Shown here piece by piece: positions 27,416-36,420 of a stretch of 64,000 nt of DNA. A model generated the notes under the pieces. That model saw only the letters and a list, made by a program, of their open reading frames with translations. It was not told where the DNA came from and did no database searches. Every line of letters starts with the position of its first letter. The stretch's first letter is position 1. The translations under genes were made by a program, and so were the position numbers. The stretch comes from WRDS01 sp964492775 (GTDB taxonomy: Bacteria > Actinomycetota > Coriobacteriia > Anaerosomatales > PHET01). The stretch covers positions 37,104 through 101,103 of the forward strand of contig CAZBLH010000004.1 of the NCBI GenBank assembly GCA_964492775.1, in the 5' to 3' direction.

Positions 27416-28249
27416 TCACTCCATCGCTTCGATCGCGGCCACGACACCGCGGATCTGGTTGTCGGGCGTGGAGGCTCCCGCGGTCACGCCCACGGACTGG
27501 GCGCCGGCGAACCAGGCGGTATCCAGCTCGTCAGCGGTTTCGACGTGATACACACGGTCGTTGACCGCCCGCGAGATCTCGACGAGGCGCGCCGTGTTGC
27601 CCGAGTTGCGGCCGCCGACCACGACGATCACGTCTACCGAGCGCGCGAGCTCATCGGCCGACTGCTGACGCTTCTCGGTGGCTGCGCAGATCGTGTTCAT
27701 GACGCGCAGGTCGCTCACGCGTGGGAGGAGCGCGTCAACGACCTCGGTAAGGCGCTTGGACGACTGAGTGGTCTGCACGACGATGCCAACGCGTCGCGAG
27801 GGCAAACGTGCCGGCAGCTCATCGGCGGACTGCACGACGAGCGCATCGCCCCCCGCGTGAGCGAGGATACCCTCAACCTCGGGGTGATCCGCCTCCCCCA
27901 CGACGACGATCGAGTATCCCTGAGCACGCAGGGAGCTGGCCGCCTCGTGGGCCTTGGAGACGTGTGGGCAGGTGGCGTCGATGACCTCGAGGCCCTTGTC
28001 GCGCGCGGCCGCGATGACATCGGGCGCCACGCCGTGGCTTCGGATGACCAACGACCCCTCCGAGACGTCATCGAGCGTGTTTGCAACTTCAACTCCGCGC
28101 TCGCGGAGCTCGTTCACCGCCTGGGGGTTGTGGATGAGCGGGCCGAGCGTGTGCACGCAACCACCTTGCTCGGCGGCGTGTTCCGCTAGCTTGAGCGCCC
28201 GTTCGACGCCGTAACAGACTCCCGCGTGTCTCGCGACCTCGACTCGCAC
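27416..28249 (-). CDS. ispH: 4-hydroxy-3-methylbut-2-enyl diphosphate reductase
   Basis: Final step of the methylerythritol phosphate isoprenoid pathway, a 4Fe-4S enzyme. The three cluster cysteines lie in HAGVCYGV, IDATCPHV and NTICAATEKRQ; the active-site His are in IRSHGVAP and GEADHPEV. I choose the GTG at 28249, which has AGGAAGGA 8 nt upstream and gives the family's usual N-terminus; a GTG at 28267 overlapping the plsC stop is an alternative that adds six residues. Confidence 0.94.
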   Translation of the reverse strand: MRVEVARHAGVCYGVERALKLAEHAAEQGGCVHTLGPLIHNPQAVNELRERGVEVANTLDDVSEGSLVIRSHGVAPDVIAAARDKGLEVIDATCPHVSKAHEAASSLRAQGYSIVVVGEADHPEVEGILAHAGGDALVVQSADELPARLPSRRVGIVVQTTQSSKRLTEVVDALLPRVSDLRVMNTICAATEKRQQSADELARSVDVIVVVGGRNSGNTARLVEISRAVNDRVYHVETADELDTAWFAGAQSVGVTAGASTPDNQIRGVVAAIEAME

Positions 28250-28263
28250 GCTCCAGTCCTTCC

Positions 28264-28938
28264 TCACGCGCTGGCTACTCGACGCTCGTCCTCGATGCGC
28301 CTCATGATCTCGGCTGTCATCGCCGCAATGCGCTCCTTGCGCGATCCGTCGAACGAGCCAGGGTGAACCGGCTCACCGACACTCATGGTAACGCGAGCGA
28401 ACCTCGGCAGCTTCTTGCCCGCAGGCCACGCCTTGTCCGTACCCGCGATTCCCACGGGAATTACCGGAACGTCGGCCCTGAGTGCAAGGAAGGCAGCGCC
28501 ACCTTGTGCCTCGCCGAGTTCTCCACCTGCATCGCGCACTCGTCTGCCCTCAGGAAACACGCCGACCAGCTCTGCCGCCTGGAGCAGTTTAGTCGCCGTC
28601 GAGATCGCCTCGCGGTCGGCACCGCCTCTATCGACCGGGAAAGCCCAGAAGTTGTCGAGAGCCCAGCCGAGCCACCGTATCTGCCACAGCTCCTTCTTCG
28701 CCATGAAGTGAGTCGGCCGAGGTGACGCGCACCACAGCAGCGCGGGATCCAGATAGCTCACGTGATTCCCCGCAAGAACCGCCCCCCCGGTTGCCGGGAT
28801 CCGTTCGACGCTCAACAGCCGGACCCTGAACAGCGCGAGCAGGAGGCGCCCGACCACAAGCCGTACGAATCGCGCCAGGGCCCATCCCGGCGAGGCGGGA
28901 CCCTCCGCGGGGAAACCGCGTTTCTCGGCAGCTTTCAC
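28264..28938 (-). CDS. plsC: 1-acyl-sn-glycerol-3-phosphate acyltransferase
   Basis: Second acylation making phosphatidic acid. 224 residues, with a hydrophobic N-terminal segment (RLVVGRLLLALF). The acyltransferase motifs are NHVSYLDP (NHx4D), GVFPEGRR, and VIPVGIAGT. The gene starts with GTG, 2 bp after the cmk stop. Together with plsY and gpsA downstream it completes the phosphatidate route. Confidence 0.93.
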   Translation of the reverse strand: MKAAEKRGFPAEGPASPGWALARFVRLVVGRLLLALFRVRLLSVERIPATGGAVLAGNHVSYLDPALLWCASPRPTHFMAKKELWQIRWLGWALDNFWAFPVDRGGADREAISTATKLLQAAELVGVFPEGRRVRDAGGELGEAQGGAAFLALRADVPVIPVGIAGTDKAWPAGKKLPRFARVTMSVGEPVHPGSFDGSRKERIAAMTAEIMRRIEDERRVASA

Positions 28939-28940
28939 GA

Positions 28941-29609
28941 TCAGCGAGCCTCCGCGGCGAGCTCAGCGACACGGTCCACGACCTCTTCAATGCCCAGCCC
29001 GGTCGTGTCGATTTCGACCGCGTCCTTGGCTGGCGTCAGAGGCGACACCGAGCGCGTGGAGTCAGCGTGGTCACGGGCACGGATCGCATCGAGTGTCTCA
29101 GCGTGAGCGACGTCGTGCCCACCCGCCGAATGCTGCGCGGTCCGACGCTGCGCACGCTCCTCCGGCGACGCGGTAAGGAAGATCTTGAGCTCCGCCTCAG
29201 GAAACACGACGGTGCCGATGTCGCGACCTTCGGCGACGACGTCGTGACCTGCAGCGAACGCGCGCTGCTGCGCCACCATCGCCTCGCGCACGCGCGGAAG
29301 TCGGGACACCGCCGAGACCGCGGCGTCCGCCTCGGGCGTGCGGATCGCCTCGGTCACGTCCTCATCGCCGAGAAGAACTCGCCGCGGCAACGCGTCACCC
29401 GGTTCCTGCTCGAACCTGATCCGCTCGTCGAGCGCGATGGCCGCAAGGGCATCCTCGTCATCAGTCGGAATCCCGCCCGAGAGCGCCGCGATGGCGATCG
29501 CTCGGTACATTGCACCGGTGTCGAGATAGCGCATCCCCAGACGTTGGGCGACTGCTTTGGCGACGGTGGATTTTCCCGACCCTGCCGGGCCGTCGATCGC
29601 AATGATCAT
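28941..29609 (-). CDS. cmk: Cytidylate kinase
   Basis: Phosphorylates CMP/dCMP. 222 residues from the ATG at 29609. P-loop IDGPAGSGKSTVAKA, DTGAMYRA, and VAEGRDIGTVVFP are the family signatures. A longer in-frame ORF to 29879 overlaps aroA and is not supported. It follows aroA by 46 bp, a very common pairing. Confidence 0.95.
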   Translation of the reverse strand: MIIAIDGPAGSGKSTVAKAVAQRLGMRYLDTGAMYRAIAIAALSGGIPTDDEDALAAIALDERIRFEQEPGDALPRRVLLGDEDVTEAIRTPEADAAVSAVSRLPRVREAMVAQQRAFAAGHDVVAEGRDIGTVVFPEAELKIFLTASPEERAQRRTAQHSAGGHDVAHAETLDAIRARDHADSTRSVSPLTPAKDAVEIDTTGLGIEEVVDRVAELAAEAR

Positions 29610-29655
29610 GGGCTGTTTTCTCCCAGAAATGATGGATGGAACAGCGCAGATTGTA

Positions 29656-30969
29656 CTACGCGCCCAGTTCGGCCAGGTCTTCGGCGAAGCGTGGATAGCT
29701 GACCTCGACCGACTCGAACCCTTCGACGGTGACGGGTCCCTCGGCAGCAAGCCCGGCAAGCGCCCAGCACATGGCGAGGCGATGATCGGCTTGTGCTGAA
29801 AGCTTGGCGCCAACGAGCGGCGCCGGGCCGTCAACCTCGAGCCAATCCTCACCACTGCGCACCTGCACGCCGAGCGCACGCAGGCCCAGCGCGACCGCCT
29901 CGAGCCGGTCGGACTCCTTCACTCGCAGCTCGCCCACGCCCTCGAAGCGTGTCGTGCCGTCGGCCTGGGAGGCCACGAGTGCGAGCACCGGTATCTCATC
30001 GACGAGCGAAGGCACCTCGTCCGCGGTGACGGTCGTCGCGCGAAGGCCGGGCGTCCACTCGGCATGCAGGTGGAACGAGGGCTCCGGCGATTCGAGGTCG
30101 TTCGGCTCCGGCGTGAGGCTCGCGCCCATGCGCATGAGCACGTCCATGAAGCCGAGCCGGGTCGGGTTGAACGAGACGTTCTCGACGCGCACCGAGCTCG
30201 CGGGAACCAGAAGCGCCGCAGCGACGATGAACGCAGCAGAGGACGGATCCCCGGGAACCGAGAAGCTCGTGGCCCGAGGGATGACGGGTCCGTCGACCCA
30301 GACGGTGTTTGTAGCCAAATCGCGGCCGACTTCGACACCGAAGGCCGGCAGCATGCGCTCGGTGTGATCGCGGCTAGGGGCGGGTTCAGTGACGAGCGTG
30401 CGGCCCTTCGCGCGCGTTCCCGCGAGGAGTATCGCCGTTTTGACCTGGGCCGATGCTACCCCGAGAGTGTGTGCGCTCGCGGATAGCGAACCAGAGCCGC
30501 GCAGAGTGACGGGGAGCGTGCCGGATTCGGTGGTCGCGAAGCGCGCGCCCTTCTCGGCAAGCGGCTCGGTCACGCGCAGCATCGGCCGGCGCGAGAGCGA
30601 TGTGTCGCCGATGATCTCCAGCACCAGAGGCCACCCCGCGACAGCGCCAAGGAGGAGACGCGCGGTTGTTCCTGAGTTCCCGCACTCAATCGGCGACATT
30701 GGGGCCTGCGGCCCTGCCACGCCCCAACCGGTGACCGTGCCCTGGAGCGAGCCTCCGGGACCCGGACGAAAGTCGGTCTTGGCTCCGAGCGCGCGCACTG
30801 CCTCGATGGTGGAGCGCACGTCTGCCGAGTCAAGCACGCCGGTCAGCTGCGAGGTGCCTTTCGCCATCGCCGAGAACAGCACGGCGCGATGCGAGATCGA
30901 TTTGTCACCGGGCACCACGATCGTACCGCGGAGCGGGCCTTCAGGTCGCGAGAATGTACGTTCCATCAC
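29656..30969 (-). CDS. aroA: 3-phosphoshikimate 1-carboxyvinyltransferase (EPSP synthase)
   Basis: Sixth shikimate-pathway step. 437 residues. The shikimate-3-phosphate and PEP sites appear as PGDKSISHRA, ECGNSGTTARLL, GDTSLSRRPM, SAQVKTAILLAG and RVKESDRLEA. The reading frame opens with GTG-ATG, the GTG overlapping the tyrA stop by 4 bp. Its partner tyrA uses chorismate derived from this pathway. Confidence 0.96.
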   Translation of the reverse strand: MMERTFSRPEGPLRGTIVVPGDKSISHRAVLFSAMAKGTSQLTGVLDSADVRSTIEAVRALGAKTDFRPGPGGSLQGTVTGWGVAGPQAPMSPIECGNSGTTARLLLGAVAGWPLVLEIIGDTSLSRRPMLRVTEPLAEKGARFATTESGTLPVTLRGSGSLSASAHTLGVASAQVKTAILLAGTRAKGRTLVTEPAPSRDHTERMLPAFGVEVGRDLATNTVWVDGPVIPRATSFSVPGDPSSAAFIVAAALLVPASSVRVENVSFNPTRLGFMDVLMRMGASLTPEPNDLESPEPSFHLHAEWTPGLRATTVTADEVPSLVDEIPVLALVASQADGTTRFEGVGELRVKESDRLEAVALGLRALGVQVRSGEDWLEVDGPAPLVGAKLSAQADHRLAMCWALAGLAAEGPVTVEGFESVEVSYPRFAEDLAELGA

Positions 30970-32123
30970 CGAGTCGCCTCCTCGTCGTCTGCCTCGGCGA
31001 GCGCCTCGAAGCGCGGCTCATAGCCGCGGTCGAGCAGGTCCTCGCGAAGGGCATCGATATCGCCTTCATCCGTCAGAACCATGACCAGGAGCGCGCGGCT
31101 CTCGGTCTCGTGATCGATCTCAATGCCCTCGATGTTGCAGCCAGCACGCGACACGGCACCGGTCACCTCGGCGACCATGCCGGGCCGGTCGGGCATGGGC
31201 ACCACAAGCTCGGTGAGGCGCGCCGTCGCAGGAACCCACTGGGAAGGCAGTGAGCGCCTGACGCTTGCTGCCATCCCGAGCCATCGGGTCACCGCGTCGC
31301 TGTCACCCGCACGCACCATCGCTTCGAACTCGCCGAGCGAGAGCCGAAGCTCACGCAGGCCCGCCGAGACCGCCTCGGCGTTGTCGAGCAGGATGCCGGT
31401 CCAGAGCTCAGGGCTGCCCGCCGCGATCCGCGTCGTATCCTTGAAGCCGCCCGCAGCCAGGCGCAGCAGCTCACCGCTCTTGCCCGAGTGCGCCCAGGCG
31501 ACATCACAGAGAGCCGCGGCTGCCACGTGGGGCACGTGGCTGATGATGGCCACCGCCTCGTCGTGCGCCTTGGGCTCCACCGTGATCACGCGCGCGCCAA
31601 CGCTCGTGATGAGCGCATGCAGTTGGCCGTACGCATCAGGATCGGTCTCCGCGCCGGGCGTCAGCAGCCAGAACGTGCCATCGAAGAGATCCGCCCGAGC
31701 GGCAGCGACGCCGCTTCGCTCGCTGCCGACCATCGGGTGACCGCCGATGAAGCTCGCGGCGGACCCCAGGTGCTTCCGGGCCGCGCGCATCACGCCGGAC
31801 TTAGTCGAGGCCAGGTCGGTCACCAGACCCGAGTATCCCAGCTCGCCGAGCCGAGCGAGCCACGTCTCCACATTATGAGCCGGCGTTGCGAGCACGACTA
31901 GATCGAGCCGGTCGCCGGCGAGCCATGCGTCAGCTTCGGCTGAATCCGCCACCGCTCCCAACTCGATAACGCCGAGTTCAAGTGCCTGAGCGATCGCGTT
32001 GGGATCGGTGTCAATGCCGTACACGGCAGGCTGCGGGTCAAGGGCTCGGCAGGCTGCGGCAAACGAGCCGCCCATCAGCCCTACTCCGACCACGCAGATG
32101 TTTCTCAAGGTATCGGCAGCCAT
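30966..32123 (-). CDS. tyrA: Prephenate dehydrogenase with ACT domain
   Basis: Oxidises prephenate to 4-hydroxyphenylpyruvate for tyrosine. 385 residues. N-terminal dinucleotide fold with VVGVGLMGGSFAAA; catalytic region with GGHPMVGSERSGV and ISHVPHVAAAAL (His). The last approximately 75 residues, from RLTELVVPMPDRPGMVAEV, are an ACT domain, which usually gives feedback control by tyrosine. Overlaps aroA and lies 8 bp after hisC. Confidence 0.94.
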   Translation of the reverse strand: MAADTLRNICVVGVGLMGGSFAAACRALDPQPAVYGIDTDPNAIAQALELGVIELGAVADSAEADAWLAGDRLDLVVLATPAHNVETWLARLGELGYSGLVTDLASTKSGVMRAARKHLGSAASFIGGHPMVGSERSGVAAARADLFDGTFWLLTPGAETDPDAYGQLHALITSVGARVITVEPKAHDEAVAIISHVPHVAAAALCDVAWAHSGKSGELLRLAAGGFKDTTRIAAGSPELWTGILLDNAEAVSAGLRELRLSLGEFEAMVRAGDSDAVTRWLGMAASVRRSLPSQWVPATARLTELVVPMPDRPGMVAEVTGAVSRAGCNIEGIEIDHETESRALLVMVLTDEGDIDALREDLLDRGYEPRFEALAEADDEEATR

Positions 32124-32131
32124 CGGTACCC

Positions 32132-33244
32132 CTACGCGTCCTGCCGCACGAGATCACGCAGCGCGGCGATCATGTGGTCGTTCTCGGCAGGCGTGCCGAT
32201 CCCCAGTCGGATCGAGTCACCGCCGAAGTAGCGCACGATCACTCCCCGCTCGATCAGACCCTGATGGAGTCCTGCGGCGTCAGCCGCGTGCATCCAGACG
32301 AAGTTGGCCTGCGAGGGCGCCCACTCAAAGCCGAGCGCGCTCAACTCGGCACATACGCGTGAGCGCTCGCTGGCGTTCTCGGCGCGGCGCCGGGCGACCT
32401 CAGCCTGGTCGTCTAGCGCATGGTACGCGCCAATCTGGGCGACCATGTTGACATTGAAGGGGTCGCGGACCTTGTGGACCGCCTTCACGAGCGCTTCCGG
32501 CAGCACGCCGTAGCCGCAGCGCGCCCCGGCGAGCGAGTACATCTTCGAGAACGTGCGCAACACGACCACGCGCGGGTCATCGATGTACTCCAGCGCGTTC
32601 ACGTGTCCGGAATCGGTGGCGTACTCGAAGTACGCCTCATCGAGCACGATCAACACGTTCTCCGGCACCGCCGAGAGAAATCGCTCGAACGCCTCGCGCG
32701 TGACGATGGTGCCCGTTGGGTTGTTGGGGTTGCAGACGAAGACGATCTTGGTCCGTGGACTGATGGCGGCTGCCATGGCCTCCAGGTCATGGGTCTCGCT
32801 CGCGTCGAGCGCGACTCGAACGGCTGTCGCGCCGGTGAGCTGCGTCACCATCGGGTAGACGACGAAGCTTGGCCACGCGAACACGGTCTCGTCGCCTGCC
32901 GAGAGCACTGCCTCACCGATCACGCGCAACAGCTCGTTGCTCCCGTTGCTGACGACCACCCGCTCCTCGGCAACGCCCAGATGCTCTGAGAGCTTGCCAC
33001 GCAACGCGCGCGCAGCGCCGTCCGGATAGCGGTTCAGGTACGGCAGCACCGCGGTCATCGCGGCGATTGCCGACGGTACGGGCCCGTAGGGGTTCTCGTT
33101 GCTGGAGAGCTTCGTGACCGTCGCGATCCCTGCGACTTCGCGCACGTCACTCGCGCGAAGGCCCGGCGCATACGGCACCATCGGTTTGACCTCGTCACGG
33201 ATGAGTGCGTCCCAGTCCACGTTTCCACCCCTCGGGGTTGCCAT
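32132..33244 (-). CDS. hisC: Histidinol-phosphate / aromatic aminotransferase
   Basis: PLP fold-type I aminotransferase, about 370 residues. Motifs: SSNENPYGP, NGSNELL, CNPNNPTGT, DEAYFEY and the PLP lysine in TFSKMYSLAGARCG. Placed before tyrA and aroA, it may also transaminate the 4-hydroxyphenylpyruvate made by TyrA; the HisC family is known to be able to. Start is uncertain: ATG at 33244, or GTG at 33220, which has GAGGGG 7 nt upstream. Confidence 0.92.
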   Translation of the reverse strand: MATPRGGNVDWDALIRDEVKPMVPYAPGLRASDVREVAGIATVTKLSSNENPYGPVPSAIAAMTAVLPYLNRYPDGAARALRGKLSEHLGVAEERVVVSNGSNELLRVIGEAVLSAGDETVFAWPSFVVYPMVTQLTGATAVRVALDASETHDLEAMAAAISPRTKIVFVCNPNNPTGTIVTREAFERFLSAVPENVLIVLDEAYFEYATDSGHVNALEYIDDPRVVVLRTFSKMYSLAGARCGYGVLPEALVKAVHKVRDPFNVNMVAQIGAYHALDDQAEVARRRAENASERSRVCAELSALGFEWAPSQANFVWMHAADAAGLHQGLIERGVIVRYFGGDSIRLGIGTPAENDHMIAALRDLVRQDA

Positions 33245-33246
33245 TT

Positions 33247-33269
33247 GTGTGCGCACGATTGTCGCACAC
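33247..33269. promoter_or_regulatory. Inverted repeat upstream of hisC, possible operator
   Basis: GTGTGCG and CGCACAC are perfect 7-bp arms around a 9-bp spacer, just upstream of the hisC start in the only gap over 60 bp in this part of the run. It may mark an internal promoter with an operator. No known regulator site matched it by eye. Confidence 0.4.
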
Positions 33270-33325
33270 TCTCTCGCCGAGAGGCCGCCGGATGCTGCAG
33301 GAAGCGCGTACAGGCGACGCGGGCG

Positions 33326-33922
33326 TCAGCCCTGCACGAAGTACTCGAGCATCCCGTGACCGTCGGTGATGCGAACGTGGGCCATCGACGCGTTCCGGAT
33401 GTGGAAGGCCCAGATGTCATCGGGGTCGAGCCCGAGCAGGTACGCGAGCGCGGCCCGGAACACGCCGCCGTGGGTAATGACCGCGAACCGACCGGGACGC
33501 GCGATGAGCTGCTCGGCGAACTCCCGCGCTCGGTCCTCGACCTGACGCCGAGACTCACCACCTGGAGCGACGGGTGCGTCCAGGTTGCGGTAGTCGAACG
33601 CCATTCCGGCCGCTTCGATCTCGGCGAACGTCATCCCCTCGACCGCGCCGAACGCGATCTCGACGAGGCGGTTGTCGACTCGAGGCTCGAGGCCTGCCGC
33701 CCTGCCCGCAACCGAGGCAAGCCTCGCTGCTCGCTCAAGCGGACTCGTCCAGATCTCGTCCGGGTCAAACGCCGCAATCTTCGCGGGCAGGCGGCGCAGC
33801 TGACGCTTCCCCTCGGCGGAGAACGGAGACGGCGAGCGTCCCACGAACCGGCCCTCGACGTTAGCCTCAGTCTCAGGATGGCGAACCAGCAGCACGTCGG
33901 TCTGCATGAGATCGGTTGTCAC
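33326..33922 (-). CDS. cobC: Histidine phosphatase, probable alpha-ribazole phosphatase
   Basis: Removes phosphate from alpha-ribazole or cobalamin phosphate. 198 residues from a GTG at 33922 that overlaps the cobS stop (GTGA); an ATG at 33907 is possible. The phosphohistidine motif is LLVRHPETEAN (RHxE type rather than RHG), with FAVITHGGVFRA as the second His. The cobS, cobT and cobU neighbours argue for cobC over general phosphoglycerate mutase-like roles. Confidence 0.82.
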   Translation of the reverse strand: MTTDLMQTDVLLVRHPETEANVEGRFVGRSPSPFSAEGKRQLRRLPAKIAAFDPDEIWTSPLERAARLASVAGRAAGLEPRVDNRLVEIAFGAVEGMTFAEIEAAGMAFDYRNLDAPVAPGGESRRQVEDRAREFAEQLIARPGRFAVITHGGVFRAALAYLLGLDPDDIWAFHIRNASMAHVRITDGHGMLEYFVQG

Positions 33923-34725
33923 GCGATGACCCCGGCGAGACGCAGCACGGCGACGACCAAGAGCGACGAGGCCATCACCGCGGTCTCCACGACCATTACG
34001 CTCGCGCCCATCGTGTCCCCGCTCACGCCGCCGAAGTGCTCCGCGATCACGTGCGGCACGCCGAGTGCGAACACGACGCCGAGTGACACGACCGCGAGCA
34101 CGGCCACCAGTCCCAGCCCGGATGCGAACGCCATCCATGCACAAGCAGCGAGTGCAGCGAGCGCGGTGACAGCGCCCAAGGCGGTCGGAGCGCCCATCAC
34201 CGAGAGCCCGAGCCCCTCTCGCTTGGCCGGCTTGCCCAACCATGCCGAGAAGGTCGCCGCCAGCCGGCCACAAACGGCCGCTACGACCACCACCGAGGCC
34301 GTCGCCAGCGACGTGCCTACCTCGGTGAGCAGACTCGCCTGAGCCACCGCAAAGAGCGCGATCGCGGTCGCGCCGAACGCACCGATTCGCGAGTCAGACA
34401 TGACCTCATGCCTGCGCTCGGGTGCCACAAACCACGCATCGGCGACGTCGGCGAGCGCGTCCCAGTGCATGCCGCGCGTGAGAGCCGCGATGCCGATGAG
34501 CACCACAGCGGCGAGCGCACCTGAGACGTCGTAGAAGACTCGGATGGACACAGCGAGAACGCCGAACATCAGCATCCCGATCGCCAGCCCCACGAGCGGA
34601 AACCAGCCTGCCACGCCTGAGCGCTCCCCAGAAGCCGGACCCTTCACCTTGATCGGCAGCACCGTCAGCAGGGTCACCGCAAGCGCGATATCACGCCCGA
34701 TCCCCTTGTTCGCAGAACTGCTCAC
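33919..34725 (-). CDS. cobS: Adenosylcobinamide-GDP ribazoletransferase (cobalamin synthase)
   Basis: Membrane enzyme joining activated cobinamide with alpha-ribazole. 268 residues, strongly hydrophobic with about six helices. Family motifs are present: AVTLLTVLPIK, GWFPLVGL, RGMHWDALADVADAW and MSDSRIGAFGATA. It overlaps cobC and cobT by 4 bp each. Confidence 0.94.
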   Translation of the reverse strand: MSSSANKGIGRDIALAVTLLTVLPIKVKGPASGERSGVAGWFPLVGLAIGMLMFGVLAVSIRVFYDVSGALAAVVLIGIAALTRGMHWDALADVADAWFVAPERRHEVMSDSRIGAFGATAIALFAVAQASLLTEVGTSLATASVVVVAAVCGRLAATFSAWLGKPAKREGLGLSVMGAPTALGAVTALAALAACAWMAFASGLGLVAVLAVVSLGVVFALGVPHVIAEHFGGVSGDTMGASVMVVETAVMASSLLVVAVLRLAGVIA

Positions 34726-35807
34726 TCGGAGTCCGGGCCGCTCACGCCGGCCTCAGCAAACGTCGCCATCCCCGACATCATCCGGCAGGAGGCTTCTATG
34801 ACGGCCATCGCCAGCGCAGCTCCCGTACCCTCCCCCAGACGCATGTCGAGCGCCAGGATCGGCTCCAGACCAAGAGCTGTGAGAACGGCAGCGTGACCCG
34901 GCTCGACAGATAGGTGGCTCGGCAGGATGTACCCGAGTGCCGCGGGGCACATCGCCACAGCGGCAAGCGCAGCTGCACCCGAGATGAACCCGTCGACCAC
35001 GACGGCCACACCCTCCTCGGCAGCGCCGATAACCACGCCAGCGAGCGCCGCGAGCTCGAGCCCGCCCACTGCAGCAAGCACGCCGAACGCGTCAAGCTCG
35101 GCAACTCGGTTGACCTCAAGCGCCCGGCGCACGACCTCGACCTTGCGCGACAGGCCGTCGTCATCGAGCCCGGTACCGCGTCCCACAGCGGCCTCGACGT
35201 CCACGCCAGTGAAGGCGACGGTGAGCGCGGCAGCGGCCGTCGTGTTGCCGATGCCCATGTCGCCGGTGCCGATCAGCTCGAACCCCTGCTGTGCGGCCTC
35301 TCGAGCGGCCTCGATACCCACGAGTGTCGCCTGAGCGCACTGCTCACGCGTCATCGCCGGACCAACCGCCATGTTCGCGGTGCCATCCATTACCCGCCGG
35401 TCAGTGAGCCCGCTACAGTACGCTACGTCGCTCATCACGCCGACGTCGTAGATGCGCACCTCGGCCCCGACGGTGGCGGCGAGCTGGTTGATCGCCGCGC
35501 CGCCTACGCAGAAGTTGGCGACCATCTGCGCGGTCACCTCAGGCGGATACGGCGAGACCTTCTCGGCAACCACTCCGTGATCCCCAGCCATGAGCAGCAC
35601 GACCTTGCGTACGGCGCTCGGACGCTCGGTCCGCTGCACCACCGCAACGCGCGTGGCGATCTCTTCGAGCTTGCCGAGCGAACCCGGCGGCTTGGTGAGA
35701 TTGTCGAGCCGAGCGCGCGCAACTTCGGCATAGGCCCCATCAACGGCCGAGACCGACGCAATCTCGGCCCGTAGCTGCTCTTCGTAGTCCATTATCTCTC
35801 CGCTCAT
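34722..35807 (-). CDS. cobT: Nicotinate-nucleotide:dimethylbenzimidazole phosphoribosyltransferase
   Basis: Makes alpha-ribazole phosphate, the lower ligand of cobalamin. 361 residues. Motifs: LDNLTKPPGSLGKLEE, MAGDHGVV, GTGDMGIGNTTAAAA, and the catalytic Glu in DMRLGEGTGAAL. Two starts are close: ATG at 35807 with GGAGG 9 nt upstream, and ATG at 35792 with GGAG 5 nt upstream. Confidence 0.95.
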   Translation of the reverse strand: MSGEIMDYEEQLRAEIASVSAVDGAYAEVARARLDNLTKPPGSLGKLEEIATRVAVVQRTERPSAVRKVVLLMAGDHGVVAEKVSPYPPEVTAQMVANFCVGGAAINQLAATVGAEVRIYDVGVMSDVAYCSGLTDRRVMDGTANMAVGPAMTREQCAQATLVGIEAAREAAQQGFELIGTGDMGIGNTTAAAALTVAFTGVDVEAAVGRGTGLDDDGLSRKVEVVRRALEVNRVAELDAFGVLAAVGGLELAALAGVVIGAAEEGVAVVVDGFISGAAALAAVAMCPAALGYILPSHLSVEPGHAAVLTALGLEPILALDMRLGEGTGAALAMAVIEASCRMMSGMATFAEAGVSGPDSE

Positions 35808-35811
35808 TCGC

Positions 35812-36420
35812 TCAGTCCTCCGGCCAGTCCACGCTGACTGGCAGCTCTTTCAGATTCAACACTCGACCCGCGACGCAGAAGAACGCCGCCTGCGCCTCGG
35901 CCACGAGCCCGCGGTTGGTCCTGCCGAGCAGGTCTCGGAAGAGACGACCGCTCGCGTGGGTCGGCACCACGCCGCTGCCCACCTCGTTCGTTACCACGAT
36001 GGTGTCGCCGGCTCGCAGTGCCAGCGCCCGGACCTGTGCATCCACTCGAGCGGTCACCGACTTGGCCCAGCCGGCCGGCTCCTCGCCGTCGCCGACGCCC
36101 TCTCCGCCCGCCGCAGGCTCCCACTCCTCTTCCATGATCCGACCGATCAGTGTGCCCATGCACTCGACCACGAGCAGCGACCGCTCGTCGACGTCATCAA
36201 GCCAGCCCTGAGTCGAAGCGACCTCAAGAGTCACGAACTCCGCTGGCCGCTCGGCACGGTGCGCCGCGATACGCTCGGCCATCTCGGGATCGCTCGGCCT
36301 GCCGAACACCGCAACCGTGACGCTCTCGACAGCCCCGGCACGCGCCAGGGCGAGCCGTTGCGCCGCTGATGACTTGCCCGATCGGGCGCCTCCGGTGAAG
36401 ACGACCAGTGACATCGTCAC
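35812..36420 (-). CDS. cobU: Adenosylcobinamide kinase / guanylyltransferase
   Basis: Activates adenosylcobinamide to the GDP form. 202 residues. P-loop VFTGGARSGKSSAAQR, a His/Arg region in RIAAHRAERP, and TIVVTNEVGSGVVP are family signatures. An acidic Gly-rich insert lies in the middle. The GTG at 36420 overlaps the upstream stop; the ATG at 36414 is the other option. First of four cobalamin genes, so this cell can finish cobalamin from salvaged cobinamide. Confidence 0.94.
   Translation of the reverse strand: MTMSLVVFTGGARSGKSSAAQRLALARAGAVESVTVAVFGRPSDPEMAERIAAHRAERPAEFVTLEVASTQGWLDDVDERSLLVVECMGTLIGRIMEEEWEPAAGGEGVGDGEEPAGWAKSVTARVDAQVRALALRAGDTIVVTNEVGSGVVPTHASGRLFRDLLGRTNRGLVAEAQAAFFCVAGRVLNLKELPVSVDWPED

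Noticed and set aside
33247..33269. Reading the inverted repeat as a LexA box
   Set aside because: The arms do not match CGAAC/GTTCG, and the gene is not an SOS gene.
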